A DNA stretch of 51,898 nucleotides, taken from the NCBI GenBank assembly GCA_964498125.1, contig CAZCGE010000007.1, forward strand, positions 1 to 51,898, read 5' to 3'. Under the pieces are notes generated by a model. The model worked only from the letters and a program-made list of their open reading frames with translations, searched no databases and was not told the DNA's origin. This document shows positions 51,084 to 51,898 of this stretch, in pieces (position 1 is the first letter of the stretch; every line of letters starts with the position of its first letter). The position numbers were made by a program, and so were the translations under genes. The stretch comes from CAMDBL01 sp964498125. Lineage in GTDB: Bacteria; Pseudomonadota; Alphaproteobacteria; Rhizobiales; Hyphomicrobiaceae.

Positions 51084-51737
51084 TCATATCTCACCTTCGA
51101 AGTGGATTTCAGAGCCAGCGATAGCAACCTTCGCATCCACTGGCCTGCCTGAGTCGGTGAAAACACGAATCCTCATTGTGTAATTGCCTGGTGACAGCAT
51201 CTTATGCTTGCCTTGGGCTGCGACGATGCGGATGGGCGACCCAGGAGTCCCAGCGCCCTGACACAGAAGGACCCTTATTGTCTGCCCGGCATCAAGGTCG
51301 AATCGGCCCTCCGGGCTGCCCCCAGTCTGATGCTCGGTTCGCAACTCCCAATCAGTTAGGAGCTTGTCGCCTTTTTCATCGACCAACTCCTCAATCAGAG
51401 CGTGGCAGCCCTGTACTCCAATTTCATCGCTCTTGTTCTGGACGCGTAAGTAATACGCGTTTTTCGCATCGCCAGGTGGCTGTTCAAGCCCAAGAATCGT
51501 GATTTTTGGGAGGCGCCGTTCCTGAGCGTCGGCGATCGATTTGGAAAGTGTCTCGATCTCAGCACCACGCTCCGCATGCATGTCGGCCGGCACAACAAAC
51601 ATCTTGAGACCGAGAACAACAATGAAGGTCAAGATAGTGCCGACGCAGGCGCTGCCAAGCACCAATAGATAGGTGTTCGCGTCGTGAGCGGACCCGTAAT
51701 GAGACTTTGCGTAGAAGGTCAACGCTCCCAAGATCAC
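51084..51737 (-). CDS. Membrane-anchored protein of unknown function, lower GC
   Basis: A 217-residue protein: N-terminal hydrophobic segments at about 1-10 and 22-46 (LLVLGSACVGTILTFIVVLGLKMF), a helical linker (ETLSKSIADAQERR), then a beta-rich domain (PKITILGLEQPP...YYLRVQNKS) to the end. The start is a GTG at 51737; there is no clear ribosome site. The base composition is clearly less GC-rich than the window average, suggesting transfer. It abuts the HicB pseudogene. I do not recognise a family. Confidence 0.62.
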   Translation of the reverse strand: MILGALTFYAKSHYGSAHDANTYLLVLGSACVGTILTFIVVLGLKMFVVPADMHAERGAEIETLSKSIADAQERRLPKITILGLEQPPGDAKNAYYLRVQNKSDEIGVQGCHALIEELVDEKGDKLLTDWELRTEHQTGGSPEGRFDLDAGQTIRVLLCQGAGTPGSPIRIVAAQGKHKMLSPGNYTMRIRVFTDSGRPVDAKVAIAGSEIHFEGEI

Positions 51738-51778
51738 AAAGCTCAGTAGGGTACGGCGCGCATGCCTATCCCTTTACC

Positions 51779-51898
51779 TCAGGCTAGCTTCGCGTGAATT
51801 GACGGGAACCAGCGACAGCGCCGGGTGTCATCGACGAGCTGGCGCATGGTGACGGCCGGCCGTGCGACGAGGCTCTCGATCACGCGCGCGGCGATGCG
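51779..51898 (-). CDS. 3' end of a gene cut by the window edge
   Basis: An open frame of 39 residues ending at TGA (51779-51781) that enters from the right edge. It has high third-position GC as real genes here do: RIAARVIESLVARPAV then TMRQLVDDTRR. The pattern suggests a C-terminal helix-turn-helix but is too short to assign. Confidence 0.4.
   Translation of the reverse strand, partial: RIAARVIESLVARPAVTMRQLVDDTRRCRWFPSIHAKLA

Overview
The window is GC-rich chromosomal DNA from an alphaproteobacterium, most likely of the order Hyphomicrobiales or a near relative. The evidence is an NDUFA12-type complex I subunit gene beside a DUF2155 gene, a bamE / CBP3-type chaperone / DUF177 / plsX / fabH / ihfA / merR block in the order typical of that group, a B12-dependent ribonucleotide reductase, and palindromic repeats whose style is familiar from these genomes. 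No tRNA, rRNA, phage or transposase gene was recognised, and no replication origin.

Layout. 156-5104 (minus): a three-gene 2-oxoacid:ferredoxin oxidoreductase operon with its own FAD/4Fe-4S NAD(P)H oxidoreductase. 5640-9160: a Tat-exported PhoX-type phosphatase, two related small membrane proteins and a small conserved gene. 9275-11981: FMN alpha-hydroxy-acid oxidase, SDR dehydrogenase and VOC protein. 12134-14446: a multi-span membrane protein fused to a spermidine-synthase-like domain. 14612-17312: CitE-like lyase plus MaoC hydratase, NAD kinase and CutA. 17543-19498 (minus): RsmE, DUF2155 and NDUFA12. 20118-23915: nrdJ, carrying an in-frame heptamer-repeat insertion. 23991-26472: a Cys-rich secreted protein, an orphan ModA-like binding protein and a cyclase-family protein. 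26679-32760: the envelope and lipid-synthesis block (bamE divergent from chaperone, DUF177, plsX, fabH, ihfA, merR, PPTase). 32885-40927: a small secreted protein, a PanE-like reductase, rpiA, and glcDEF interrupted by a toxin-antitoxin pair, then a metallophosphatase. 41194-45274: DoxX, Tex and an aminotransferase. 45390-48650 (minus): a DevCAB-type ABC exporter. 48701-51898: small envelope proteins, a frameshifted orphan HicB, a less GC-rich membrane protein and a partial gene.

The most unusual property is not one gene but the density of palindromic repeats of at least seven kinds (labelled A to H below; D and G may be one superfamily). They sit in intergenic gaps, often touching a stop codon. 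One (F) lies inside another (A) between flanking direct copies. One heptamer hairpin lies inside the nrdJ coding sequence. Two repeat remnants and a toxin-antitoxin pair together split the glcDEF operon.

Metabolically, the window combines oxidation of organic acids (2-oxoacids, glycolate, alpha-hydroxy acids, possibly malyl-CoA-type thioesters) with fatty-acid/phospholipid initiation (plsX, fabH, and a PPTase that could activate carrier proteins).
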